Source of the DNA: an uncultured Eubacteriales bacterium
GTDB lineage: Bacteria; Bacillota; Clostridia; Christensenellales; Aristaeellaceae
Direction: 5' to 3'
DNA length: 5,956 nucleotides
Assembly (NCBI GenBank): GCA_900553295.1
Contig: USCR01000146.1
Location: 1-5,956 of the forward strand
Numbering within the stretch: the stretch's first letter is position 1; each line of letters begins with the position of its first letter. Shown in pieces: positions 1 through 5,909 of this stretch. The notes below the pieces were generated by a model that was given only the letters and a program-made list of their open reading frames with translations, was not told the DNA's origin and made no database searches. The position numbers were made by a program, and so were the translations under genes.

Positions 1-5
1 CCGAA

Positions 6-59
6 GGTTTCCAAAGGGCGATCGGAAAGCCCTTTGGTCGCCTCCGCAGAGGCGAAACC
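6..59. repeat. Structured non-coding element: predicted three-way junction, possible dispersed repeat
   Basis: A closing stem pairs 6-10 (GGTTT) with 55-59 (AAACC). Inside it are a 9-bp perfect hairpin, 11-19 (CCAAAGGGC) with 29-37 and a 9-nt loop, and a 6-bp hairpin, 39-44 (CGCCTC) with 49-54 and a 4-nt loop CGCA. Only T38 is unpaired at the junction, so 20 base pairs form within 54 nt. The fold is possible on either strand. It lies just beyond the terminator of the leftward ppk2 gene, in sequence with no convincing coding potential. The pattern CCAAAGGGC...GCCCTTTGG followed by a GC hairpin reminds me of extragenic repeats in high-GC gut Clostridia, but that is recollection and not a search result. 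It could instead be the 3' end of a structured RNA or the terminator region of a gene to the left. Confidence 0.5.
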
Positions 60-102
60 CCGCGCCAAAGAGAAAACGCTTTTCCCCTCAAAAAGACATT
101 GT

Positions 103-134
103 AAAAGCCCTGACTGCGCGCAGCCAGGGCTTTT
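103..134 (-). terminator. Intrinsic terminator of ppk2, possibly bidirectional
   Basis: A perfect 10-bp inverted repeat, AAAAGCCCTG at 103-112 and CAGGGCTTTT at 125-134, encloses an inner self-complementary CTGCGCGCAG at 114-123. It begins 4 bases after the ppk2 stop codon when read on the minus strand. The minus-strand stem ends in TTTT, with another T5 run shortly after (about 90-94 complement). The A/T ends are symmetric, so it could also stop transcription arriving from the left. Confidence 0.85.
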
Positions 135-138
135 GCAG

Positions 139-1002
139 TTATTTTCCGCTTTCCAGCTCCGCCTTCACGCTGGGCACCAGCGCCATCTCCGTGGCGCTCA
201 GGGGCGGGAACTCGGGCTTCATCTCCGTCAGCGTGTCCAGGAGAATCTCGCTGACCAGATAGCGGGTGTACCACTTGTCATCCGCCGGGAGCACATACCA
301 GGGCGCGTGCTCGGTGGCCGTGGCGTTGATGCAGTCCTCATAGGCGGCGTCGTACTCCGCCCACAGGGCGCGCTCCTTCATGTCGGCGGTGGAGAGCTTC
401 CAGTGCTTGTCCTCCCGCTCAATGCGGTCCAGGAAGCGCTTTTTCTGCTCCTCCCGGGAGACGTTCAGGAACAGCTTCACCACCCGGTAGCTGTTTTCGT
501 AGAGGTATTCCTCAAAGTGGCGCATCTGCCGGTAGCGCTTTTCAAAAAAGTCATCCCCCAGGCACCGGGGCGCCATGCGGTAGGTCTTTTCCAGGTGATG
601 CACCTTCACCACCAGCACATCCTCGTAATGGGAACGGTTCAGGATGCCCACCTTCCCCCGGGGCGGCAGCGCCTGGACAATGCGCCACAGATAGTCGTGG
701 CTCAGCTCCTGGCTGGTGGGGGTCTTGAAGGCGTGCACCTCCATGGCCTGGGGGTTCAGGGCGGAAAACACGTGCTTGACCAGGCTATCCTTGCCCGCGG
801 CGTCCCGGGCCTGAATGGCGATCACCAGCCCCTCGGTGCCCGCGGCGCAGAGCTTTTCCGCCAGCAGCGCGGCCTTGCGCAGGTTTTCGGCGGTCTTGGC
901 CTTGAGCTCCGCCTTTTGCTGTTTCTGTTCTCCGGCGCCGGTGGGCTGCTCCTGCAGGCGCAGATTTTTTCCGCCGTCAAAGCGGTAGGACTTGATGGAC
1001 AT
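139..1002 (-). CDS. ppk2: PPK2-family polyphosphate:nucleotide phosphotransferase
   Basis: The predicted 287-residue cytoplasmic protein belongs to the polyphosphate kinase 2 family, which transfers phosphate between inorganic polyphosphate and nucleotides (NDP/NTP, or AMP/ADP in some classes). Its P-loop-kinase features appear in order: Walker A QARDAAGKD at residues 64-72 (Asp67, Lys71), the hallmark NRSHYED at 122-128 followed by VLVVKVH, FFEKRYRQMRHFEEYL at 152-167, and the Arg/Lys-rich lid (KKRFLDRIEREDKHWK) at about 187-202. The length fits single-domain PPK2 proteins (roughly 230-300 residues). The ATG at 1002 was chosen because AAGGAG lies 8 bases upstream and the family N-terminus (YRFDGG...) begins there. 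The open frame continues to 1197, but that extension covers the promoter and looks non-coding. It is transcribed alone, divergently from the transporter operon. The P-loop reads QARDAAGKDS, where class III members usually have QGMDA(S/A)GKDG, so nucleotide specificity cannot be assigned from sequence. Confidence 0.93.
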   Translation of the reverse strand: MSIKSYRFDGGKNLRLQEQPTGAGEQKQQKAELKAKTAENLRKAALLAEKLCAAGTEGLVIAIQARDAAGKDSLVKHVFSALNPQAMEVHAFKTPTSQELSHDYLWRIVQALPPRGKVGILNRSHYEDVLVVKVHHLEKTYRMAPRCLGDDFFEKRYRQMRHFEEYLYENSYRVVKLFLNVSREEQKKRFLDRIEREDKHWKLSTADMKERALWAEYDAAYEDCINATATEHAPWYVLPADDKWYTRYLVSEILLDTLTEMKPEFPPLSATEMALVPSVKAELESGK

Positions 1003-1039
1003 GGCCCCTTCTCCTTTGCATGGGTTGTTTCCAAGGGGT

Positions 1040-1068
1040 ATTATATCACATTGTGGGGGCGGCAAAAA
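1040..1068 (-). promoter_or_regulatory. Predicted promoter of ppk2 (extended -10)
   Basis: On the minus strand TATAAT (1045 to 1040) is preceded by TGA, giving a consensus extended -10 (TGnTATAAT). At 17-bp spacing the -35 position reads TTTTTG (1068 to 1063), which is poor, but extended -10 promoters tolerate weak -35 boxes. Transcription would start near 1033, leaving a leader of about 30 nt that contains the ppk2 ribosome binding site (AAAGGAG, about 1011-1017). Confidence 0.65.
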
Positions 1069-1128
1069 GCGGCGGGCGGGAATTCTTTTCCCTGGGCGGA
1101 TTTTGTGGGAAATCTTGCCGTTTTTCAC

Positions 1129-1157
1129 ATGACATACGCCGGGAACTATGTTATACT
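1129..1157 (+). promoter_or_regulatory. Predicted promoter of the TSUP-mannosidase-MATE operon
   Basis: ATGACA (1129-1134, five of six matches to TTGACA) lies 17 bp upstream of TATACT (1152-1157), and TG at 1149-1150 makes an extended -10. Transcription would start near 1164, about 60 nt before the ATG at 1225. It faces away from the ppk2 promoter about 85 bp to the left. No clear operator palindrome overlaps it. Confidence 0.7.
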
Positions 1158-1205
1158 GTCCATAATGTCCTTGCGCGGCGGGGAAAGTGCCGCCCATCCT
1201 GCATA

Positions 1206-1214
1206 AGAAGGAAG
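1206..1214 (+). promoter_or_regulatory. Ribosome binding site pointing to ATG 1225, out of frame with the transporter
   Basis: The purine-rich AGAAGGAAG ends 10 bases before ATG CTG ATG at 1225-1233. It is the only Shine-Dalgarno-like sequence near the start of the transporter gene. It serves a frame that ends after 31 codons (stop 1318-1320), whereas the transporter frame opens only at GTG 1244, 29 bases from this site. This mismatch is the main evidence for a 5' frameshift. Confidence 0.6.
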
Positions 1215-1243
1215 TAAACGACCCATGCTGATGTTATATTGCC

Positions 1244-1936
1244 GTGTGCCTGGCTTACATGGTCAAGGGCCTGACAGGGTTTGCCAATACCCTGGTGCTC
1301 ACCGCCATCATGAGCTTTGAAAGGAGCGGCCGGGACATCACCCCCATGGATCTGCTGCTCTCCTTCCCCGCCAATGTGTGGATGATGCTCCAGCAGCGCC
1401 GCAGCATTCAATGGAAAAAGGCCCTGCCCGTGTGTGCGGTGCTCCTGGCCGGGTGCATCCCGGGGACGCTCCTGCTCAAGGGGGTGTCCCCCGCGGCGCT
1501 GAAGGTGGTGTTCGGCGTGCTGCTCATCGGGTTGGGGCTGGAGCGGATTATGCGCCCCCAGGGGGGAAACGGCAAGGGCTCCCCGGTGCTCCAGGGGGCG
1601 GTGGCGCTGCTCTCGGGCATTACGGCGGGGCTGTTTGGCGTGGGCGCGCTCCTGGCCGCCTACATGAGCCGCACCGCCAAGGACCCCGGGGAATACCGGG
1701 CCAACCTGGGCTTTGTCTTTGTGGCGGAGAATGTGTTCCGCCTGGTGCTGTACACCGTTACGGGGCTGATTACCCTGCCCGTGCTGGTGGAGGCCGTGAA
1801 GCTGCTGCCCTGCATGGTGGCGGGTTTCCTGGGCGGTTCCGCCCTGTCCCGCCGCATGGACCCCGAGAGGCTTTCCCGGGTGATTATGGTGATGCTCATG
1901 CTCTCCGGCCTGGCCCTTATCCTGCAAAACATTTGA
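1244..1936 (+). CDS. TauE/SafE (TSUP) family membrane transporter, probably frameshifted at its 5' end
   Basis: The 230-residue, highly hydrophobic protein resembles the TauE/SafE (TSUP) family of inner-membrane carriers, which move small anions such as sulfite, sulfoacetate or other organosulfur and carboxylate compounds. The substrate here is unknown. The family's two-repeat layout is visible: VKGLTGFANTLV near the N-terminus (residues 7-18) and the related GITAGLFGVGALLAAYM at 125-141. Hydrophobic spans lie near 1-23, 60-80, 84-103, 115-142, 156-178, 183-202 and 209-228. The coordinates use GTG 1244, the first start in frame after TGA 1229-1231, but that codon has no nearby ribosome binding site. 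The good site and ATG at 1225 are one frame away. Removing one base between about 1234 and 1243 would give a natural start, MLMLYAVCLAYMVKG. The gene may therefore carry a real or sequencing frameshift, or start at GTG 1244 or ATG 1259 with a shortened first helix. It is the first gene of the rightward unit, 45 bases before the mannosidase. Confidence 0.82.
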   Translation: MCLAYMVKGLTGFANTLVLTAIMSFERSGRDITPMDLLLSFPANVWMMLQQRRSIQWKKALPVCAVLLAGCIPGTLLLKGVSPAALKVVFGVLLIGLGLERIMRPQGGNGKGSPVLQGAVALLSGITAGLFGVGALLAAYMSRTAKDPGEYRANLGFVFVAENVFRLVLYTVTGLITLPVLVEAVKLLPCMVAGFLGGSALSRRMDPERLSRVIMVMLMLSGLALILQNI

Positions 1937-1981
1937 CCCCCCGCGAACCTTTATGCTTGAAAAAATGGGAGGCTGCCGACC

Positions 1982-4459
1982 ATGGTGGAAACGTTCTCAT
2001 TATGCGGCCCGTGGACCCTGGAGGAGGCCCTGGGCCAGCGGGAGATTCCCGCGCAGGTGCCCGGCTCCGTGCTCCATGACCTGCTGGAAAACGGCCTGAT
2101 CCCCGATCCCTTCCAGGGGGAAAACGAATACGACGCCCGGGATCTGTTTGACCGGGACTACGCCTATACCCGCAGCTTCCAGCTCAGCGCCGCCTTCCTG
2201 GCCCGGGAGCATGTGACCCTGTACTGCCAGGGGCTGGATACCCTGGCCACCGTGTACATCAACGGCCAGGAGGCGGGCCAGGCGGACAACATGCACCGCT
2301 CCTGGCGCTTTGACGTCAAGCGCCTGCTCCGCTCGGGGGAGAACCGCATCCGCGTGGTCTTTGCCTCCCCCAACCGCTTCCTCCGTCAGGCCGTGGCCGC
2401 CGACCCGGAGGTCACCTATGAGGCCGCGGGGACCATGCGGGGAAACTATGCCCTGCGCAAGGCCCACTGCATGTTCGGCTGGGACTGGGGTCCCCAGCTG
2501 CCCGACGCGGGCATCTGGCGTCCCCTGGAGCTGGAGAGCTGGAACGGGGAGCGCCTGCGGGAAGTGCGGGTGCGCCAGCGGCACCATCGGGGCCATGTGA
2601 CGCTGGAGGTTACGCCCCTGCTGGTTTCCGGGGCGGAGTGCGCCCGCTGCCGCCTGGAGCTGATGCACCCGGACGGGAGCCTGTGCGTGCGGGAGGACGG
2701 CCTCACCGGCGGCGCCTGCACCCTGACGGTGGAGCGCCCGCTGCTGTGGTGGCCCCGGGGATTGGGCGGCCAGCCCCTGTATACCCTGAAGGTGACCCTC
2801 CTGGACGGGGAAGGCAATGTCCAGGACCGCTGGAGCCGCCGCCTGGGCCTGCGCACCCTCACCGTGGACCGGCACAAGGACCCCTGGGGGGAGAGCTTCG
2901 CCCTCAGCTGCAATGGCGTGCCCTTCTTCGCCATGGGCGCGGACTATATCCCCGAGGATAGCCTGCTCCCCCGGGTCACCCGGGAGCGTACCCGCCGCCT
3001 GCTCCAGGACTGCGTGGACGCCAATTTCAACTGCCTGCGGGTCTGGGGCGGGGGCTATTACCCGGACGACTTCTTCTTTGACCTGTGCGACGAGATGGGC
3101 CTGGTGGTGTGGCTGGATCTGATGTTCGCGTGCAATGTCTACCGCCTCACCGACGCCTTCCGGGAGAACATCCGCCGGGAGGCGGAGGAGAACCTCACCC
3201 GGGTGCGGGACCACGCCTGCCTGGGCCTGGTCTGCGGCAATAACGAAATGGAAACCGCCTGGTGCTGCTGGGAGGACGTGACCCGCCACCCCGAAAGCCT
3301 GCGCCGGGATTACCTGACCCAGTTTGAGGACGTGCTGAAAAACGCCGTGCACGACGCGGCGCCGGACGTGTTCTACTGGCCCTCCTCCCCCTCCTCCGGG
3401 GGCGGCTTTGACAACCCCAACGACGAGAACCGCGGGGATGTGCACTACTGGGACGTGTGGCATGGCAACAAGCCCTTCACCGCCTACCGGCAGTTCTACT
3501 TCCGGTTCTGCTCGGAGTTTGGCTTCCAGTCCTTCCCCTGCATGAAGACCGTGGCGTCCTTTGCCACGGGGCGGGAGCAGAACATCTTCTCCCGGGTGAT
3601 GGAGAGCCACCAAAAGAACGGCGGCGCCAACCAGAAGATCCTGGCCTACCTGGCCCAAACCCTGCGCATGCCCGCCTCCTTTGAGGGGATGCTCTACGCC
3701 TCCCAGCTGCTCCAGGCGGAGGCCATCCGCTACGGGGTGGAGCACTGGCGGCGCAACCGGGGACGCTGCATGGGCGCCATCTACTGGCAGCTCAACGACT
3801 GCTGGCCGGTGGCCTCCTGGTCCTCGGTGGACTATTTCGGCCGGTGGAAGGCCCTGCACTACGCGGCCCGGCGGTTCTTCGCGCCGGTGCTGGCCTCCTG
3901 CGTGCTGGAGGGACGCAAGGCCCGCTTCTATGTGACCAACGACCGCCCGGAGGACTTTTCCGGGGAGCTGGTCTGCCTGCTGGCCGACGCCCGGGGCCAG
4001 GTGCTGCGCACGGAGCGCCGCGCCGTAACCTGTCCCGTCCTCAGCGCCCTGGAGGTGGGGCTGATGGACTTCACCGGCGATTTTGACCCCGCGGCCCGCC
4101 ACCCCGAGGACGACCGCATGGTGTACTTCACCCTCCTGGACGGGGAAGGCCAGGCCGTCAGCGAGGGCTGCGAGCTGTTCTCCCTGCCCAAGCATTTCGC
4201 CTTCCAGCCTCCCCGCATCCGCTGGGAGATTGCCCAGGAGGCGGATGGCTTCCGCATCACCCTGGACTGCGACGCCGCGGCCTGGGGCGTGTGCCTGGAG
4301 CTGAGCCAGGCGGACGGCCGCTTCTCCGACAACTGGTTTGCCCTGCTGCCCGGCCGGCCCCGCGCCGTGTACCTGCCCAGGGACGCCCTTTCCGCGCCCC
4401 TGTCCCTGGACCAGGTGCAGCGCCAGCTCACCGTGCGCAGCGTTTATGATATGGGCTGA
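1982..4459 (+). CDS. Glycoside hydrolase family 2 beta-mannosidase
   Basis: The 825-residue enzyme has the full length and architecture of GH2 beta-mannosidases (EC 3.2.1.25), which remove beta-linked mannose from non-reducing ends by a retaining mechanism. The N-terminal sugar-binding beta-sandwich begins with GPWTLEEA and IPAQVPGSV (residues 9-30) and contains FGWDWGP (165-171). An immunoglobulin-like domain spans about 190-300, and the TIM barrel follows with RVWGGGYYPDDFFFDLCDE from 353, YWPSSPSSGG from 465 and YWQLNDCWP at 601-609. C-terminal beta-sandwich regions complete it. Glu422 in CGNNEME is the expected acid/base and Glu512 in CSEFGFQSFP the expected nucleophile, 90 residues apart as in the family. 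Val417 sits before CGNNE where I would expect Trp. There is no signal peptide, so it should act in the cytoplasm on imported manno-oligosaccharides or N-glycan fragments. GGGAGG lies 9 bases before the ATG. It is flanked by transporter genes 45 and 47 bases away, neither of them a known sugar importer. Confidence 0.95.
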   Translation: MVETFSLCGPWTLEEALGQREIPAQVPGSVLHDLLENGLIPDPFQGENEYDARDLFDRDYAYTRSFQLSAAFLAREHVTLYCQGLDTLATVYINGQEAGQADNMHRSWRFDVKRLLRSGENRIRVVFASPNRFLRQAVAADPEVTYEAAGTMRGNYALRKAHCMFGWDWGPQLPDAGIWRPLELESWNGERLREVRVRQRHHRGHVTLEVTPLLVSGAECARCRLELMHPDGSLCVREDGLTGGACTLTVERPLLWWPRGLGGQPLYTLKVTLLDGEGNVQDRWSRRLGLRTLTVDRHKDPWGESFALSCNGVPFFAMGADYIPEDSLLPRVTRERTRRLLQDCVDANFNCLRVWGGGYYPDDFFFDLCDEMGLVVWLDLMFACNVYRLTDAFRENIRREAEENLTRVRDHACLGLVCGNNEMETAWCCWEDVTRHPESLRRDYLTQFEDVLKNAVHDAAPDVFYWPSSPSSGGGFDNPNDENRGDVHYWDVWHGNKPFTAYRQFYFRFCSEFGFQSFPCMKTVASFATGREQNIFSRVMESHQKNGGANQKILAYLAQTLRMPASFEGMLYASQLLQAEAIRYGVEHWRRNRGRCMGAIYWQLNDCWPVASWSSVDYFGRWKALHYAARRFFAPVLASCVLEGRKARFYVTNDRPEDFSGELVCLLADARGQVLRTERRAVTCPVLSALEVGLMDFTGDFDPAARHPEDDRMVYFTLLDGEGQAVSEGCELFSLPKHFAFQPPRIRWEIAQEADGFRITLDCDAAAWGVCLELSQADGRFSDNWFALLPGRPRAVYLPRDALSAPLSLDQVQRQLTVRSVYDMG

Positions 4460-4491
4460 GGGGCAGGCCCGCAGCGCTTTATGTACCGTAC

Positions 4492-4499
4492 AAAGGAGG
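4492..4499 (+). promoter_or_regulatory. Strong ribosome binding site of the MATE gene
   Basis: AAAGGAGG, a near-perfect Shine-Dalgarno, is followed by a 7-base A/T-rich spacer to ATG 4507 and fixes that start. It abuts a small dyad, TGTAC-C-GTACA (4482-4492). No -35/-10 pair is evident in the 47-base gap after the mannosidase, so the gene is probably expressed by read-through. Confidence 0.85.
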
Positions 4500-4506
4500 A
4501 ATATTT

Positions 4507-5868
4507 ATGCCCGGCAGCGCGTCCGAACAGCGGGCCAAGATGATGCTGGAGGAACCCATTTCGAAGGTGATTCCCCGCTTGGCCCTTCCCACCATTGTTT
4601 CCATGCTGATCAGTTCCGTGTACAACATGGCGGACACCTATTTCGTCAGCCAGATCGGTACCTCCGCCTCCGGGGCGGTGGGGGTGATTTTCTCCGCCAT
4701 GTCGCTGATACAGGCGGTGGCCTTCATGTTCGGCATGGGCGCGGGCACCAATGTGAGCCAGGCCCTGGGCGCCCGGGATGAGGAGCGTGCCCAGCGCTTT
4801 GCGGCCACGTCCTTTTTCACGGCCTTCGCCACGGGGATTCTCATTGCGGTGGTGTGCAACCTGAGCATTGATCCCCTGGTGCGCTTCCTGGGCGCCACGG
4901 AGACCATCGCCCCCTATGCCAAGGATTACGCGTCCTACATCTTTTACGCCGCGCCCTTCATGATGTGCTCCTTTGTGATGAACAACCTCCTGCGCTTTGA
5001 GGGCCTGGCCTTTTACGGGATGATCGGCATTGCCAGCGGCGGGGTGCTGAACATGGTGCTGGACCCGCTGCTGATCTTCGGGCTGAACCTGGGCACGGCG
5101 GGGGCCGCCATTGCCACGGCCATCTCCCAGGTGGTGAGCTTCTGCATTCTGCTCACCATGACCAACCGCCGGGCGGGAGCCATCCCCATCCGCTTCCGGG
5201 ATTTTACCCCCAAGTGGAGCTTCTACAAGCGGATACTCTACAATGGCTTCCCCTCCCTGGGGCGGCAGGGCATCGCCAGCGTATCCACCATTCTGCTCAA
5301 CACCACCGCCGGGGTGTACGGGGACGCGGCCATCGCGGCCATGTCCATTGTGAACCGGTTTGTGATGTTCATCAACTCCTCCATGATCGGCTTTGGCCAG
5401 GGATTCCAGCCCGTGTGCGGCTTCTGCTTTGGCGCGGGGAGGTACAGCCGGGTGCGCCAGGCCTATACCTACTGCATCAAGGTGGGCACGGTGGTGCTGC
5501 TGGTGCTGGGCGTGGTATCCTTCATCTTCGCCCAGCAGATTGTGACGCTGTTCCGCCGGGACGACTTGCAGGTCATTGAAATCGGTACGCTGGCGCTGCG
5601 CCTGCAGCTGTGCACCCTGCCCCTGTGGGCGTACATCACCATGAGCAACATGTTCACCCAGTCCATCGGCTACGGCCTGCAGGCCACGCTGATTTCCATT
5701 GCCCGGCAGGGTATTTTCCTCATTCCCCTGCTGCTGATCCTTCCCCCGGCGCTGGGCCTGCTGGGCATCCAGCTGGCGCAGCCCATCAGCGACGTATGCA
5801 CCTGCGTGTTTGCGTACTTCATCGCCTCCCGGGTAATCAGGGAGCTAAAGGGAAAAGCCGATAAGTAA
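4507..5868 (+). CDS. MATE family efflux transporter
   Basis: The 453-residue polytopic inner-membrane protein belongs to the multidrug and toxic compound extrusion (MATE) family, Na+- or H+-coupled antiporters that export cationic drugs, dyes or metabolites. The length fits the usual 440-470 residues and 12 helices. Family landmarks are PTIVSMLISSVYNMADTYFV (28-47), the loop MGAGTNVSQALGARDEERA (77-95), NNLLRFEG (159-166), NMVLDPLLIFG (182-192, Asp186), and in the second half GFGQGFQPVCGFCFGAGRY (295-313), the counterpart of the first-half loop. The pattern resembles the MepA-like branch of Firmicutes more than NorM, but this is inference and the substrate is unknown. The start is fixed by a strong AAAGGAGG site. 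It is the last gene of the rightward unit and is followed 5 bases later by a strong terminator. No MarR- or TetR-type regulator, common beside such exporters, lies in the window. Confidence 0.94.
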   Translation: MPGSASEQRAKMMLEEPISKVIPRLALPTIVSMLISSVYNMADTYFVSQIGTSASGAVGVIFSAMSLIQAVAFMFGMGAGTNVSQALGARDEERAQRFAATSFFTAFATGILIAVVCNLSIDPLVRFLGATETIAPYAKDYASYIFYAAPFMMCSFVMNNLLRFEGLAFYGMIGIASGGVLNMVLDPLLIFGLNLGTAGAAIATAISQVVSFCILLTMTNRRAGAIPIRFRDFTPKWSFYKRILYNGFPSLGRQGIASVSTILLNTTAGVYGDAAIAAMSIVNRFVMFINSSMIGFGQGFQPVCGFCFGAGRYSRVRQAYTYCIKVGTVVLLVLGVVSFIFAQQIVTLFRRDDLQVIEIGTLALRLQLCTLPLWAYITMSNMFTQSIGYGLQATLISIARQGIFLIPLLLILPPALGLLGIQLAQPISDVCTCVFAYFIASRVIRELKGKADK

Positions 5869-5873
5869 AGCAA

Positions 5874-5909
5874 TCCCCCGGTGGCGAAAGAACCACCGGG
5901 GGAATTTTT
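5874..5909 (+). terminator. Intrinsic terminator of the TSUP-mannosidase-MATE unit
   Basis: An 11-bp perfect stem, TCCCCCGGTGG (5874-5884) with CCACCGGGGGA (5893-5903), has an 8-nt loop CGAAAGAA and is followed by A and TTTTT (5905-5909). It starts 5 bases after the MATE stop codon. On the minus strand the stem is followed only by ATTGCTTTAC, a weaker U-tract, so it favours rightward termination but could also serve a convergent gene from the right. Confidence 0.92.

Noticed and set aside
72..84. Small hairpin GAAAA-CGC-TTTTC as an extra terminator
   Set aside because: It is a 5-bp A/T-rich stem without a GC core, too weak for a terminator. The strong hairpin at 103-134 already serves ppk2.
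1177..1194. Inverted repeat GGCGG...CCGCC in the transporter leader as a riboswitch or attenuator
   Set aside because: It has only 5 bp and an 8-nt loop in GC-rich sequence, with no T-tract, no alternative pairing partner and no known riboswitch motif.
1003..1197. N-terminal extension of ppk2 by 65 codons to 1197
   Set aside because: The extension overlaps the predicted ppk2 promoter, lacks a ribosome binding site at its start, and is not part of the PPK2 family. The ATG at 1002 has a good AAAGGAG site.
34..1206. A 390-codon plus-strand open frame covering the whole ppk2 gene
   Set aside because: It is antisense to a clear PPK2 protein, starts at a TTG without a ribosome binding site, runs through the terminator hairpin and both promoters, and has the low-complexity V/L/H/Q/G composition typical of GC-rich shadow frames.
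1225..1320. A stand-alone 31-codon leader peptide gene at ATG 1225
   Set aside because: It has a ribosome binding site, but its peptide after codon 6 is an unstructured out-of-frame reading of the conserved transporter motif, so a frameshifted start of the transporter is the simpler reading.
1378..2079. A 233-codon plus-strand frame overlapping the transporter and the mannosidase start
   Set aside because: It is a shadow frame rich in Gly, Ala, Pro and Arg, with no ribosome binding site and no recognisable domain. It lies over two genes with clear family motifs.
2000..4195. A 731-codon minus-strand open frame inside the mannosidase
   Set aside because: Its length is striking, but it exists because TTA, CTA and TCA codons are rare in the GC-biased sense gene. 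The composition is repetitive (H/G/V/Q/A), no family motif is visible, and the sense strand has an intact catalytic GH2 protein.
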